Below are positions 25,930 through 34,643 of a stretch of 64,000 nucleotides of DNA, piece after piece (within the stretch, counting starts at the first letter, position 1; every line of letters begins with the position of its first letter). The stretch spans positions 1 through 64,000 of the forward strand of contig CAZHAX010000009.1 in assembly GCA_964530325.1 (NCBI GenBank), given 5' to 3'. The position numbers were made by a program, and so were the translations under genes. The DNA is from CAZHAX01 sp964530325 (lineage in GTDB: Bacteria > Chloroflexota > Anaerolineae > B4-G1). The notes beneath the pieces are model-generated. The model was not told the origin of the DNA. It did no database searches and saw nothing but the letters and a program-made list of their open reading frames with translations.

Positions 25930-27666
25930 CTACGCCAGCCGCGCCAATATGTCGCCAGGCGAGAACGGCCTGCCGTCGAATCTATGGATCTGATCGTCGA
26001 CCTGCACCCCGGTCTCGGCGCGCAGTAACCAGGCAAACTGACCGGTGGCGTTATTCTCCACTGCCACCAGCCTCTTGGCCGATTCGACGAGCTGCTTCGC
26101 CGCCTCCCTCGGGAACGGCCACAGGTCGGTGAAGTGAAACGCGTTGACCGATCCCCCGGCTCGATTAGCCCGCTCAACCGCCTCCCGAATCGGCCCGTAG
26201 GTCGATCCCCACCCAACGAGCGTCGTCTCGGCCTCCGCCGGCCCGATCAGGGCAGGCGGGCGCATCTCCCGTGCGGCCGCAACTGCCTTGCGCAGCCGCT
26301 TGCCGGCCATGGCCACCCGGTTGCCTGCGTCCTCGTCCTCGAAGTGGCCGCGCTCATCGTGCTCGTCGCTGCAGGCCTGGAAGACGCCCCTGGGATGGCC
26401 GGGCAGCGCCCGAGGCGAGATGCCGCTCTCGGTGATCGTGTACCGCTTGTAGTCGCCGCCGAGCGCCTCCAGATCCTGGTCGCTCAACGTCGCACCCCGG
26501 TCTATCTCGACGCCCTCGAAGCCCAGCGTGGCCCGCTCGACGGTCCGCACCGAGCTGCTCGTGAACTGGTCCACCAGGATGATCACCGGCGTCTGCAGCT
26601 TGTCCGCCAGGTTGAACGATCGCCAGCCTGCACTGAAGCATTCCTCGACCGTCCCCGGTGCGAGCACGACTCGGACGAACTCGTCCTGCGAGGCATGCAG
26701 AACGAACAGTAGGTCGCCCTGCGCTGTTCTGGTGGGCATTCCGGTGGCGGGGCCCGGCCGCTGCGATTCGACGATAACCAGAGGCGTCTCGGTCATTCCC
26801 GCCAGGCCCAGTGCCTCGACCATCAACGCGAAGCCGCCCCCGGACGTGGCGACCATGCCGCGGACACCCATATGGTTGGCGCCGATGGCCATCAGCACCG
26901 CGGCCAGCTCGTCCTCAGCGTGCTTGGTAACCAGGCCGTACTGGTCGGCGTGGGCAGCCATCCACTCGATTACCGACGTGGCCGGCGTCATGGGATAGGC
27001 AGCTACGAAGCAGCAGCCCCCAAGCAGAGCGCCCAGGCAGATGGCCTGGTTGCCGTTGATCAGCATCCTCTGCGGCGCCTCGATCGGCTCAAGCTTGAAC
27101 TCGAAATCCGCCCCATACCGCTCGCGCCCCAGCTTGTAGGATGTCTCGGCCACACTCAGATTGGCGTCCACGATCGACTGGCCCTTGGGAGCGAAGTTGT
27201 CGTGGATCACGCCGGCCACATGACCCAGGTCGTAGCCCGTCGCTCCGGCAGCCAGCCCCAGAGCGGCGGTGTTCGCCATGACCTTGCTGCCGGCCTGCTC
27301 GGCGATGTCAATGAGCGGAGCGGAGAATCGGCGAACCCCTCGGCCCGCCAGTCTCTTCTCGTCCACTTCGATTCCTTCATCGCAGATCACCGCCCCGCCT
27401 TCCACAATCTCACCAGCGTGCCGCTCCACTGTCTCCGGAACCATGGCGATGAGCAGGTGCACCTCGTCTGCGTGGCTGTAGACGGGATCCTCGCCTACGC
27501 GCAACTGGAAAGAGTTGTGACCGCCGCGGATGCGCGACATGTAGTCCTGCAGCCCGAAGACGTGGAGCCCGCCGCGGGCCAGTGCCCTGGCGAAACCGGC
27601 GCCACTCGACCTTACCCCTTGGCCAGCCTCCCCGCCTATCTTGATCGTCATGTCGTTCTTCGTCAT
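25930..27666 (-). CDS. korA: 2-oxoacid:ferredoxin oxidoreductase, fused gamma-alpha subunit
   Basis: A 578-residue fusion: residues 5-190 are the gamma domain (GGEAGQGVRSSGAGFARAL, YMSRIRGGHNSFQ) and 205-578 the alpha domain with a pyrophosphate-binding fold (FVAAYPMTPATSVIEWMA, TSGGGFALMVEALGLAGM, GPATGMPTRTAQGD). The gamma-alpha fusion is the common form of two-subunit Kor enzymes. With KorB it forms the active complex in the cytoplasm. Ribosome site GGAGGCGATC precedes the ATG. Confidence 0.94.
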   Translation of the reverse strand: MTKNDMTIKIGGEAGQGVRSSGAGFARALARGGLHVFGLQDYMSRIRGGHNSFQLRVGEDPVYSHADEVHLLIAMVPETVERHAGEIVEGGAVICDEGIEVDEKRLAGRGVRRFSAPLIDIAEQAGSKVMANTAALGLAAGATGYDLGHVAGVIHDNFAPKGQSIVDANLSVAETSYKLGRERYGADFEFKLEPIEAPQRMLINGNQAICLGALLGGCCFVAAYPMTPATSVIEWMAAHADQYGLVTKHAEDELAAVLMAIGANHMGVRGMVATSGGGFALMVEALGLAGMTETPLVIVESQRPGPATGMPTRTAQGDLLFVLHASQDEFVRVVLAPGTVEECFSAGWRSFNLADKLQTPVIILVDQFTSSSVRTVERATLGFEGVEIDRGATLSDQDLEALGGDYKRYTITESGISPRALPGHPRGVFQACSDEHDERGHFEDEDAGNRVAMAGKRLRKAVAAAREMRPPALIGPAEAETTLVGWGSTYGPIREAVERANRAGGSVNAFHFTDLWPFPREAAKQLVESAKRLVAVENNATGQFAWLLRAETGVQVDDQIHRFDGRPFSPGDILARLA

Positions 27667-27722
27667 GATCGCCTCCGCAGGAGAAACCGCCCGGAAGCCC
27701 CCCCGCCCCGTCCCGCCACATG

Positions 27723-27751
27723 ATTATACAGGGTCGCCCTGCGCTTCGCCA
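27723..27751 (-). promoter_or_regulatory. Possible promoter of korA
   Basis: TATAAT (27728-27723) on the minus strand with a weak -35 (TGGCGA) at 17 bases. It lies about 57 bases before the korA start. Confidence 0.5.
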
Positions 27752-27800
27752 CCCCCATCCGGCAGGGCGCGGCCGCGGCGCGCCGTGCACCGTCCGCGGG

Positions 27801-27829
27801 TTGACACCCCCTTGGCCGCCTGCTATAAT
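27801..27829 (+). promoter_or_regulatory. Consensus promoter of tRNA-Met
   Basis: TTGACA (27801-27806), 17-base spacer, TATAAT (27824-27829), ending 14 bases before the tRNA. Confidence 0.92.
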
Positions 27830-27843
27830 CTAGCGGCAGGTGG

Positions 27844-27915
27844 GGCGACGTAGCTCAATGGCAGAGCAGGGGACTCATAAGCCCTTGGTTCCCAGTTCAA
27901 ATCTGGGCGTCGCCA
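27844..27915 (+). tRNA. tRNA-Met (CAT)
   Basis: The 72-base cloverleaf has acceptor GGCGACG/CGTCGCC with discriminator A, D-arm GCTC/GAGC, anticodon loop CTCATAA and T-arm CCCAG/CTGGG with TTCAAAT. The anticodon stem has a G-T and an A-G mismatch at its ends. The GGC-ACGTAGCTCA start resembles elongator Met tRNA rather than initiator; a lysidine-modified tRNA-Ile cannot be excluded. CCA is not encoded. Confidence 0.92.
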
Positions 27916-27929
27916 CTGATCAAAGACAG

Positions 27930-27960
27930 GCGCCGGTGCAACTGCACCGGCGCTTTCCTG
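27930..27960 (+). terminator. Intrinsic terminator of tRNA-Met
   Basis: An 11-bp perfect stem (GCGCCGGTGCA with its complement, two bases between) followed by TTTCCTGT. Confidence 0.8.
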
Positions 27961-28031
27961 TCCCCGGGCCGGCTATTCCCTCAGCAGCCGGTTCTCCGCC
28001 GCCCAGGCGTTGACGCTCTGGCCGGGCTGCT

Positions 28032-28571
28032 CTACCAGAACACAAGCCCCGCCGCCAGGCCCAAGCCGAAGAGCAGGAGTAGGGGGAGGACAATCGCCGT
28101 CACCGCCCTGGCAGTCGTCAGCTCCTGCAGCCGCCGCAAGCCGATCCCGGTGAGCACGGAAGACCAGACAGGGGTGGCCGCCATCGCCGGGGGAAACCAC
28201 ACGCTCAACACAAGCGGCGTGCTGCCGTATATGGCCGCCTGCATCGTCCGCCTAAGACCTTGCCTGCCGCCCAGCAGGCACACGAATGGATGCAGCAGCA
28301 GCCCGGCCAGCAGAACCACAAAGAACCCGCCGGTCAGGACGAGCGGAACCATCAGGCCAATGCCCACGAAGCCCATGTACTCCCGGTCGCCCAACTGCGG
28401 AAAGATGAACACAGGAACAACGATCAGGCTCAGAACGAGCAGCACGCCCGTAACGGGCAGCAGGAGGACGAGCAGGTACAGGAGGGAGCTCCGCAGCCGC
28501 TCTCCCTTGATCTCGTCCAACGTAGCTCCAGCGTGCCTCAACATCCCTGCAATGCGGCGCAGCATACGCAT
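28032..28571 (-). CDS. Yip1-like membrane protein 2
   Basis: A 179-residue membrane protein with about five helices and an N-terminal amphipathic segment (MLRHAGATLDEIKGER) like that of Yip1 proteins. It starts 10 bases after the end of the large secreted protein gene, with GGAGGG upstream, so it is the last gene of that operon. No enzymatic motif. Weakly similar in layout to the Yip1 protein at 22468, but shorter. Confidence 0.65.
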   Translation of the reverse strand: MRMLRRIAGMLRHAGATLDEIKGERLRSSLLYLLVLLLPVTGVLLVLSLIVVPVFIFPQLGDREYMGFVGIGLMVPLVLTGGFFVVLLAGLLLHPFVCLLGGRQGLRRTMQAAIYGSTPLVLSVWFPPAMAATPVWSSVLTGIGLRRLQELTTARAVTAIVLPLLLLFGLGLAAGLVFW

Positions 28572-28580
28572 GTTGCCCTC

Positions 28581-31500
28581 CTACTCCTCTCTGCGAACGC
28601 GCTTGCAGAAGCGCCACAGAGGGACGTTGCAGGTCAGCTCATCCGCCCCCACCTCATCCGGCGCCAGCACGTAGCCCAGGAGCTCCTGCTCGCCGTAGCC
28701 ACTCAGCCCCTCCGGCTCGCCACCGCCGTCCAGCGTCACCATGTGATCCCTGCGCCGGCTGTTGTGGTACTGATAGAGGGGCACGGTGCCAGGCACCTGT
28801 TCGGTGTAGATGTAGCCGACGTATCCGTGGTTGACGTACCCCTCAATCGTGGGATTGACCTCGATGCGATCGTCTCGGTCACCGTGGACGATCTCGTCAA
28901 CTCCGTCGCCGTTCAGGTCGCCTGAGGCCAGTCCGTCACCGCTCTCGAAGTCGAGCTCATAGTCCCTGATCGTCGTCCCGTCCATCGAAAGAACGTGGAT
29001 CCGGTCGCCGCGATCGCCGTGGATGATCTCCCCGACTCCGTCTCCGTCGATGTCTGCCACAGCCAACCCGTCACCCTGCTCGAAGTCACGGTCGAATCGC
29101 ACGAGCCGCTCGCCCGTGATATCCATGACCCGGATGTAGTCGTCCCGGTCGCCGTGGATGATCTCCTCGACGCCATCCCCGGTAACGTCACCCACGGCCA
29201 GGCCATCGTTCCGCTCGTAGTTGAGATCGAACCTGGAGAGCCGGGTGCCATTCATATCCAGGACCCGGATGTAGTCACTCCGATCTCCGTGCACGATCTC
29301 GTCGATGCCGTCGCCGTTCACATCGCCCGCCGCCAGACCGTCCCCTTCGTCGAAGTCGAGCTCGAAGCGAGACAGCCGGTTACCATCCATGTCGAAGACC
29401 TGGATCCGGTCATCCCGGTCGCCGTGGATGATCTCGTCCCTGCCGTCCCCGTTCACGTCTCCCGCCGCCAAGCCATCATTACCCTCGAAGTTGAGCGAGA
29501 ACTCGGACAGGAGCGCGCCGGACTGGTCGAAAACGCGAATCCAGTCGCCCCGATCCCCGTGGATGATCTCCTCGCGCCCGTCCCCGTTCACGTCGCCGAC
29601 GGCCAGGCCATCGCCACCTTCGAAGTCGACCGCGAAGCCGGCCCTGGAAGGGGCCATCGTCGTCAGCATAGCGTCTTCCCTATCGGGATTGAACAGCCTG
29701 TAGAGCGGGACCGCACCCGCCGTCTCCGATGGTGGCAGGTAGCCCACGACGATCTCCCGGGTGTAGCCTCCCACTACCGGCGTCACGAACGTCTGCGTAC
29801 CGGCACACGGGTCGGTCGCTACCGTTGCCGTGTAGACTTCATTCTCCAGCGCCTGCATGAGCCACAGGATCGCCGTTCCCTCCAGCGTCGTCGTGGCAGA
29901 GATGACGCTGGGCAGGTAGCCCGGGGTGGCCGTATCGTCGCAGAGCAGCCTGTACTGCTGGGCGGTGCTCTTCATGTTCACCGAGCCGGCGCCGGGGTCC
30001 AGATCCAGCGTGTAGCCGACGATGCCCAGACGGACATCCTGTGCATCCGCCCGGGACCAGTTGGGGTCATCGCACACGTGGAAGGTGCGCGCCGTAGGGC
30101 TATCCGCCGCCGCGAACAGGTACAACGGACTGGTTCCCGGCGCCGGGTAGTCAAAGATGAACCCCAGCGCCTGCACCCTCGCGAGCCCATCGACGAACGT
30201 GTTCGTCTCCAGACACTGGTCCGGGCTTGGATAGTGCTTGTAGTAGACGACGGCATGCGGGCAGCCGATACCGAACCAATCACAGCCCAGCTTCTTGATG
30301 CCCTCCCACAGATCCTTGAAGAAGCCGCCGATGCCCTCGACGATGAAGTTCCAGATACCCTTCAGGACCGACCAGATCCCTTCGCCGATCGCCTTGAAGA
30401 TGTCGCCGACTATCCGGCCCATCTTCTCCGGGTCAGACCAGTTCTCGGGGTTGAAGAGATCACCGACAGCGTTGACCAGGTCCTGTGCCACCAGCGTCAG
30501 ATCGCCGGCCATGTCTCCCAGCGCATCGAGCATGCCCCCGATGATGGGCACGTCTTCGCCCCAAGTGAGGATCATGGAGACCGCGGCCATGATCGTCGTC
30601 ACCACGCCGCCGGTGAGCTCTATGATGCCCTCCAGAGCACGGTGCACCTCACCTTCTTCGAAGATGTCCGCGAAGTCCTGGCCGCCGGTCATGAAAGTGG
30701 AGATGCCCTGCGCCAGCGCCAGCTGGGAACGCACCTCTTCTGAGTTGCCCGGCGGCAGGCTCTGATCGCTCACTGCAATGTACAGGCTGCTCCACAGCGG
30801 CACATCCGCCTCGCCGACCGGGAAGACCATCCGCCCCCAGAACTGATCAAGACGATCCGGCGTAATACCAAACTGGCGGCCATGAGGATCGTACATGCCG
30901 ATGACGGTCTGGGCAGTGCCCGCGGGGAACTCCTGCTCCACCTCGCAGAACGACGTGACGACCACCCAGTGGCCGTCGTTCACGTCGATCGAACCCGCGG
31001 TGTTGGCGATCTCCATCAGCACCGGAATGCCTCTGTCGACGAACCAGCGCAGCTCTTCCACGTCCCCGTTGACGTAGATCTCGGCGTTGTAGCCGTGCTC
31101 CTCGGCGTACTCCTCAACGCCGATCGGGTCCGTGAACATATCAGTGCCGGTGTAGCAGCGGATGGCGTCATCGATGCAGTCGGGCGCGCAGTCCTGGCCG
31201 CAGCAGTCTGCACCCAGATAGCGCAGAGTATAGGCCAGGCTGGTCGTGCCGCAGGCATTCTCCCTCTGGCCCGTCAGATAGACCTGGCAGCCGCGGTCCT
31301 CCACCTGATCATCCGTCCGCTCGCAGGAGTCCGGCATGCGGGACAATACGTCCTCGCGCACGCCGTCGCCATCCACGTCTCCCTCCGGGCCCGCCACCGG
31401 GCAGCCGTCAGGCGCCGGGCCAGGGTCATCGGGGCAGACGTCGGCGTCGTCCCAGATACCATCGCCGTCGCTATCCGGCATTGGGCACCCAGCATTCTCC

Positions 31501-32276
31501 AGCAAACCCCACTCCTCGGGACAGGTGTCGGCGGAGTCCTCTATGGTGTCTCCGTCCTGATCTGTATCGGTACCCTCCGGCGGGCAGCCGAAGTGCGGAT
31601 TGCCGCCCGGTCCAGGCTCGAGCGTACACTGGTCCCAGTCCAGCCAGGACGGATCGTCGGTGACGCCGTCGCCGTCCAGATCACGCCTGGGGCAGCCGTC
31701 CGGATCGTGACCTCCCCAGGCGTCCGGGCAGAGATCCTGCGGCGCGTAGGGGACCTTGCGGCCGATGTGCATCAGGTCCGTGTCGGGGCAGCTCAACAGG
31801 CCAGACTCATTGCCCCACCCGGCTGCATCCTCCGCCAGCTCCGGCTCAGAGCGCAGGCCCACCAATAGCGTCTCCGTCACGCTGTTGTTGCCTTCGTCGT
31901 CCTCGGCCACGCTGTCACCTGGATCGACGACGGCGGTGATATCGTACTCTCCTGGCTCGGGGAAGACGAGAGAGTGCGCGAACAGAACCGTAACCATCTC
32001 GCCGGAGGCCAGCGCCGGCAGAGGGCGGCTGATCTCACCGCAGCACCACTGCAGCGCGACGCTCGTCGCCCCGGAAGGATCGCCCTCGTTGAGGACCACA
32101 ACCTCGGCACTCACTGCGCTGAGGAACATGGGATCGCCTGGCTGCAGCGCCAGCCGCACCACAGACAGGTCAGCACCTGGCGCCGCGCGGACCGGCGCAG
32201 CCGGCGCCACCGCCTCCAGCAGGACGACGAGCAAGAGAACCCTGTCGATCAGCCTTGCCAGCTTCCTCTGAATCAT
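28581..32276 (-). CDS. Large secreted protein: CARDB, TSP3, C39-like protease, amphipathic helices, beta-propeller
   Basis: A 1231-residue secreted protein. After a signal peptide (VLLLVVLLEAVAPAAPVRA) come a CARDB domain (about 35-145), thrombospondin-type-3 Ca-binding repeats (165-310, DxDxDG motifs), a peptidase C39-like domain (about 330-500) with a candidate Cys in RENACGTTSL and His in NDGHWVVV, a stretch of amphipathic helices (about 535-665, for example IGGFFKDLWEGIKKLGCDWF), DUF5648-like segments, six FG-GAP-like repeats of exactly 45 residues (DGLAAGDVNGDGxDEIxHGDR), and a last DUF5648-like unit. Protease activity is inferred. It lies 12 bases after the next upstream gene. Confidence 0.85.
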   Translation of the reverse strand: MIQRKLARLIDRVLLLVVLLEAVAPAAPVRAAPGADLSVVRLALQPGDPMFLSAVSAEVVVLNEGDPSGATSVALQWCCGEISRPLPALASGEMVTVLFAHSLVFPEPGEYDITAVVDPGDSVAEDDEGNNSVTETLLVGLRSEPELAEDAAGWGNESGLLSCPDTDLMHIGRKVPYAPQDLCPDAWGGHDPDGCPRRDLDGDGVTDDPSWLDWDQCTLEPGPGGNPHFGCPPEGTDTDQDGDTIEDSADTCPEEWGLLENAGCPMPDSDGDGIWDDADVCPDDPGPAPDGCPVAGPEGDVDGDGVREDVLSRMPDSCERTDDQVEDRGCQVYLTGQRENACGTTSLAYTLRYLGADCCGQDCAPDCIDDAIRCYTGTDMFTDPIGVEEYAEEHGYNAEIYVNGDVEELRWFVDRGIPVLMEIANTAGSIDVNDGHWVVVTSFCEVEQEFPAGTAQTVIGMYDPHGRQFGITPDRLDQFWGRMVFPVGEADVPLWSSLYIAVSDQSLPPGNSEEVRSQLALAQGISTFMTGGQDFADIFEEGEVHRALEGIIELTGGVVTTIMAAVSMILTWGEDVPIIGGMLDALGDMAGDLTLVAQDLVNAVGDLFNPENWSDPEKMGRIVGDIFKAIGEGIWSVLKGIWNFIVEGIGGFFKDLWEGIKKLGCDWFGIGCPHAVVYYKHYPSPDQCLETNTFVDGLARVQALGFIFDYPAPGTSPLYLFAAADSPTARTFHVCDDPNWSRADAQDVRLGIVGYTLDLDPGAGSVNMKSTAQQYRLLCDDTATPGYLPSVISATTTLEGTAILWLMQALENEVYTATVATDPCAGTQTFVTPVVGGYTREIVVGYLPPSETAGAVPLYRLFNPDREDAMLTTMAPSRAGFAVDFEGGDGLAVGDVNGDGREEIIHGDRGDWIRVFDQSGALLSEFSLNFEGNDGLAAGDVNGDGRDEIIHGDRDDRIQVFDMDGNRLSRFELDFDEGDGLAAGDVNGDGIDEIVHGDRSDYIRVLDMNGTRLSRFDLNYERNDGLAVGDVTGDGVEEIIHGDRDDYIRVMDITGERLVRFDRDFEQGDGLAVADIDGDGVGEIIHGDRGDRIHVLSMDGTTIRDYELDFESGDGLASGDLNGDGVDEIVHGDRDDRIEVNPTIEGYVNHGYVGYIYTEQVPGTVPLYQYHNSRRRDHMVTLDGGGEPEGLSGYGEQELLGYVLAPDEVGADELTCNVPLWRFCKRVRREE
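28860..29660 (-). repeat. Six coding tandem repeats of 135 bp
   Basis: The DNA for the FG-GAP-like blades repeats at 135-base spacing; the marker encoding AGDVNGDG occurs near 28912, 29047, 29182, 29317, 29452 and 29587. Copies differ at many third positions, so this is an old protein duplication, not a recent DNA expansion. Confidence 0.85.
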
Positions 32277-32288
32277 CTGCTGCCCCCA

Positions 32289-34058
32289 TTACTCCTCGGT
32301 GAAGATGTAGACTTCGTCGTCTTCGTCGATTGCCAGGAGGATCTCGTCCAGCAAGTCTCCTTGAACGTCACCTGCGGCCAGCTGATCGACCGGGGTGATC
32401 TTGGGCGCGTACTTGATCTTGAGCAGCCCCAGCACAGCGTCGTAGATGTAGACGGAGTTGTCCTCGTCGACGGCGATGATTACCTCTGCCCGCTGGTCTC
32501 CCAGCACGTTGCCCACGGCCAGGGAGTCATACTTGGTGTAGCGAACCTGCGTCATCATGAGCAGGGTGCCGCTTGCATCGTAGATGTAGATCACACTATC
32601 GTTGCCGTGCTGATCGAGCAGGACGATCTCCTCCAGCTCGTCGCCAAAGACGTCGCCCACCGCCATAGCGTCATTGTGATCGCACTTCTTCCCCAGGTAG
32701 CAGGAGCCGTGGAAATCGAAATCGTCGATGGCAAAGCCGCCCACGGACTCGCCGCGCCAATCGTACAAGTAGACGTGATCGTCCTCGTCGATGGCGATGA
32801 TGATCTCTTCCTCCGGCCCGCCGGTGACGTTGCCCGCAGCCAGGCAGTCGTATGGCGTGAACCGCGCATCGAAGTCGAAAACGAGCCCACCCAGGCGGTC
32901 CAGTATGTACACCTGGTTGTCCTGGTCGATGGCGACGATGATCTCGGCTCGATCGTCCGCCGGCGCGACGTTGCCGACAGCGACGCGGTCGTTCGGCGTA
33001 TAGCGGGCGTCGAAACTGTACGAGTGCCCCTCCTCCCGGTCCCAGATGTAGAATCGTCCGTTGTCGCCGCCAGCGTCCTCGTCTATGACCCGCAGCTCCT
33101 CCGCCTTGGGCCCGTAGGCCAGGTCGCCCACCACAAAGGCGTCGAATCCGGTGAGCCGGGCCTCGTTGAACTCGCTGGGGAAGCAGCCGCAGGCCTTCTG
33201 GGGCAGGGGCGTCGGGGTGGGCGGCGCGATCGTAGGAGTGGGCATCTCAGTAGGAGTGGCGCTCGGCGTGGGCGAGGCCGTGGGCGTGGCCGTCGCCGCG
33301 GTGGTCGGAGTCCTGGTAGTCGTCGGGGTCAAGGTTGGAGTGCGCGTGGGCGTTGCAGAAGGGATAGAGGATGGCGTGAACGACGGCGTAGCGGTAGGCC
33401 CTCGAGCGATGTGCGGCTCCACCCACACCGCCCAGTCCTGGGAGGAGCTGCCCAACGCATCCACGCGCAGCGAGATCTCTCCCGTCCCGCCGGCGTGCGC
33501 GCTGAGGTCCACCCAGATCTCCTGCAGCTGGCCATCGTAGTCGTCGACGATATTGGCCAGCTCGTAGACTGTTCCCGGCTCGATCGGATCCGGATCGTAG
33601 ATCACCCTGAAGCGGGCCCGTCCTGCCGACGCCCCGCTCATGAAGCCGACCTCGGCGACGAAGCGGTCGCCGCTCTGGATGGTGACCCCCAGCGTGTAGA
33701 GGGAGAAGCGGCCGACGATGTAGCCGTCCGTCTGCCAGGTCGGATGGGTCTCGATCGACCGCACCGCGGTACGGCCGTCCTCAAGGGAGAAGGCAGGGCC
33801 AAGCTGGCGGACAAACCCGTCGCTATCGGAGGGGCTGCCGGGGCAGGTCAGCAGCTTCGGCCACTCCGGGAAGGAGCCGGCCGCGTATCCACCGTACCAG
33901 CGCCCGTCACAGACATCGTCGTAGAAGCTGTAGACAATGTAGGCGGGCGGCCTGACGGGAGGCTTGGCCAGAGATGTAGGACCCGCCAGCAGGGCGACGA
34001 GGATGAGGGCAACAAGCGCCACAAGAGGATAGAGCCGACCTGGTGATACCGTGCGCAT
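32289..34058 (-). CDS. Secreted FG-GAP-like repeat protein with Thr/Pro linker
   Basis: Start at 34058 follows GAGGAG; the protein has about 589 residues. It has a signal peptide (LVALVALILVALLAGPTSLA), a beta-rich domain of about 180 residues (VYSFYDDVCDGRWYGGYAAG onward, perhaps sugar-binding), a linker of ATPT/PTPT repeats (about residues 230-285), a CGC motif, and then six or so blades with the marker AIDEDDxVYIYD. The blades resemble those of the neighbouring 1231-residue protein but have a different acidic loop (DEDD), suggesting Ca binding. First gene of an operon with the C39-like protein. Function unknown. Confidence 0.78.
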   Translation of the reverse strand: MRTVSPGRLYPLVALVALILVALLAGPTSLAKPPVRPPAYIVYSFYDDVCDGRWYGGYAAGSFPEWPKLLTCPGSPSDSDGFVRQLGPAFSLEDGRTAVRSIETHPTWQTDGYIVGRFSLYTLGVTIQSGDRFVAEVGFMSGASAGRARFRVIYDPDPIEPGTVYELANIVDDYDGQLQEIWVDLSAHAGGTGEISLRVDALGSSSQDWAVWVEPHIARGPTATPSFTPSSIPSATPTRTPTLTPTTTRTPTTAATATPTASPTPSATPTEMPTPTIAPPTPTPLPQKACGCFPSEFNEARLTGFDAFVVGDLAYGPKAEELRVIDEDAGGDNGRFYIWDREEGHSYSFDARYTPNDRVAVGNVAPADDRAEIIVAIDQDNQVYILDRLGGLVFDFDARFTPYDCLAAGNVTGGPEEEIIIAIDEDDHVYLYDWRGESVGGFAIDDFDFHGSCYLGKKCDHNDAMAVGDVFGDELEEIVLLDQHGNDSVIYIYDASGTLLMMTQVRYTKYDSLAVGNVLGDQRAEVIIAVDEDNSVYIYDAVLGLLKIKYAPKITPVDQLAAGDVQGDLLDEILLAIDEDDEVYIFTEE

Positions 34059-34233
34059 CGCGCTCCTCGCTTTCGCAGTACACCGCTGCACGTTTCTGGA
34101 ACGTGTTCAGGGTCGCCTGTGTTACAGCTGGCCGCGGAAGGATGGCGGCGAAGTAGCCTGTAACACCATTGTTGTCAGGGCGCAGGCCAGCCCCTTGGCC
34201 GCGGCAATCAGAGCCAGGGCCAACCCACCGGCG

Positions 34234-34262
34234 AATATAGCACAGGTGCCACAGACGCGCAA
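34234..34262 (-). promoter_or_regulatory. Promoter of the secreted repeat-protein operon
   Basis: TTGCGC (34262-34257), 17-base spacer, TATATT (34239-34234) on the minus strand. The 170-base leader holds a 9-bp inverted repeat (GTGTTACAG near 34119 and CTGTAACAC near 34157). Confidence 0.6.
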
Positions 34263-34315
34263 GCAGCTGTGCGCGGGCCCGGTGAGCGAGAGCCGCCCCG
34301 AGCTTCGGCGGATGC

Positions 34316-34573
34316 TCACAGCCACCGCACGTGCAGCGCCTCCGGAGCGAGAGGGGCCAGCTCGTTGGTCACGACGATGGTCCGCTCTTCCCCTGCAGCC
34401 AGATCGAAGTAGTTGTCGCTGAAGCGGGTGTGCTCGTCCGGCACGAGAAGGTGGAAGTAGCGGACGTAGGCCGGAGCGCGTACATGAACCGCCAGCTCGT
34501 GCTCGCCGAGCGATGAGATCGCGACCCCCGGCTCCACCGCCTGCCGCTCCAGGTCCTTATTATCTCTTGACAT
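34316..34573 (-). pseudogene. C-terminal remnant of a GH2 beta-mannosidase
   Basis: The last 85 residues of a minus-strand frame read as the Ig-like C-terminal domain of GH2 beta-mannosidases: HELAVHVRAPAYVRYFHLLV, then RFSDNYFDLAAGEERTIVV, and a normal stop after LHVRWL. Upstream of about 34570 the similarity ends and a plus-strand SOS promoter begins, so the catalytic part of the gene is gone. The SDNYFDL-GE-R pattern is distinctive. It fits with the mannan-type genes at 4-12 kb and suggests a deletion or insertion joined the SOS cassette here. Confidence 0.75.
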
Positions 34574-34595
34574 CCACCCTGGCAATGAGTATAAT
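34567..34595 (+). promoter_or_regulatory. Consensus promoter of the imuB-dnaE2 operon
   Basis: TTGACA (34567-34572), 17-base spacer, TATAAT (34590-34595): exact consensus. Confidence 0.92.
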
Positions 34596-34611
34596 AGAAC
34601 AAACGTTCTAT
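34594..34611. promoter_or_regulatory. LexA (SOS) box
   Basis: ATAGAACAAACGTTCTAT, a palindrome with 7-bp arms and a 4-base centre, contains GAAC-N4-GTTC, the Gram-positive type LexA site. It overlaps the end of the -10 box, so LexA would block the promoter until DNA damage. A second perfect inverted repeat (TTCTATCGT at 34606-34614 with ACGATAGAA at 34623-34631) overlaps it and would form a hairpin just before the imuB start. Confidence 0.88.
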
Positions 34612-34643
34612 CGTCATGCAGAACGATAGAAGAGTAGAGCACA

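Noticed and set aside
28860..29660. Regular 135-bp repeats as a CRISPR-like array
   Set aside because: Period is far too long, copies diverge at third positions, and the repeat unit is one protein blade in frame.
28995..30743. 582-codon open frame on the plus strand
   Set aside because: Antisense to the large secreted protein. Its apparent repeats mirror the FG-GAP blades.
31974..34046. 690-codon open frame on the plus strand
   Set aside because: Antisense to two secreted proteins whose signal peptides, linker and blades are convincing.
34098..34112. GGAACGTGTTC as a second LexA box
   Set aside because: The two half-sites are separated by 2 bases instead of 4, and no suitable promoter overlaps it.
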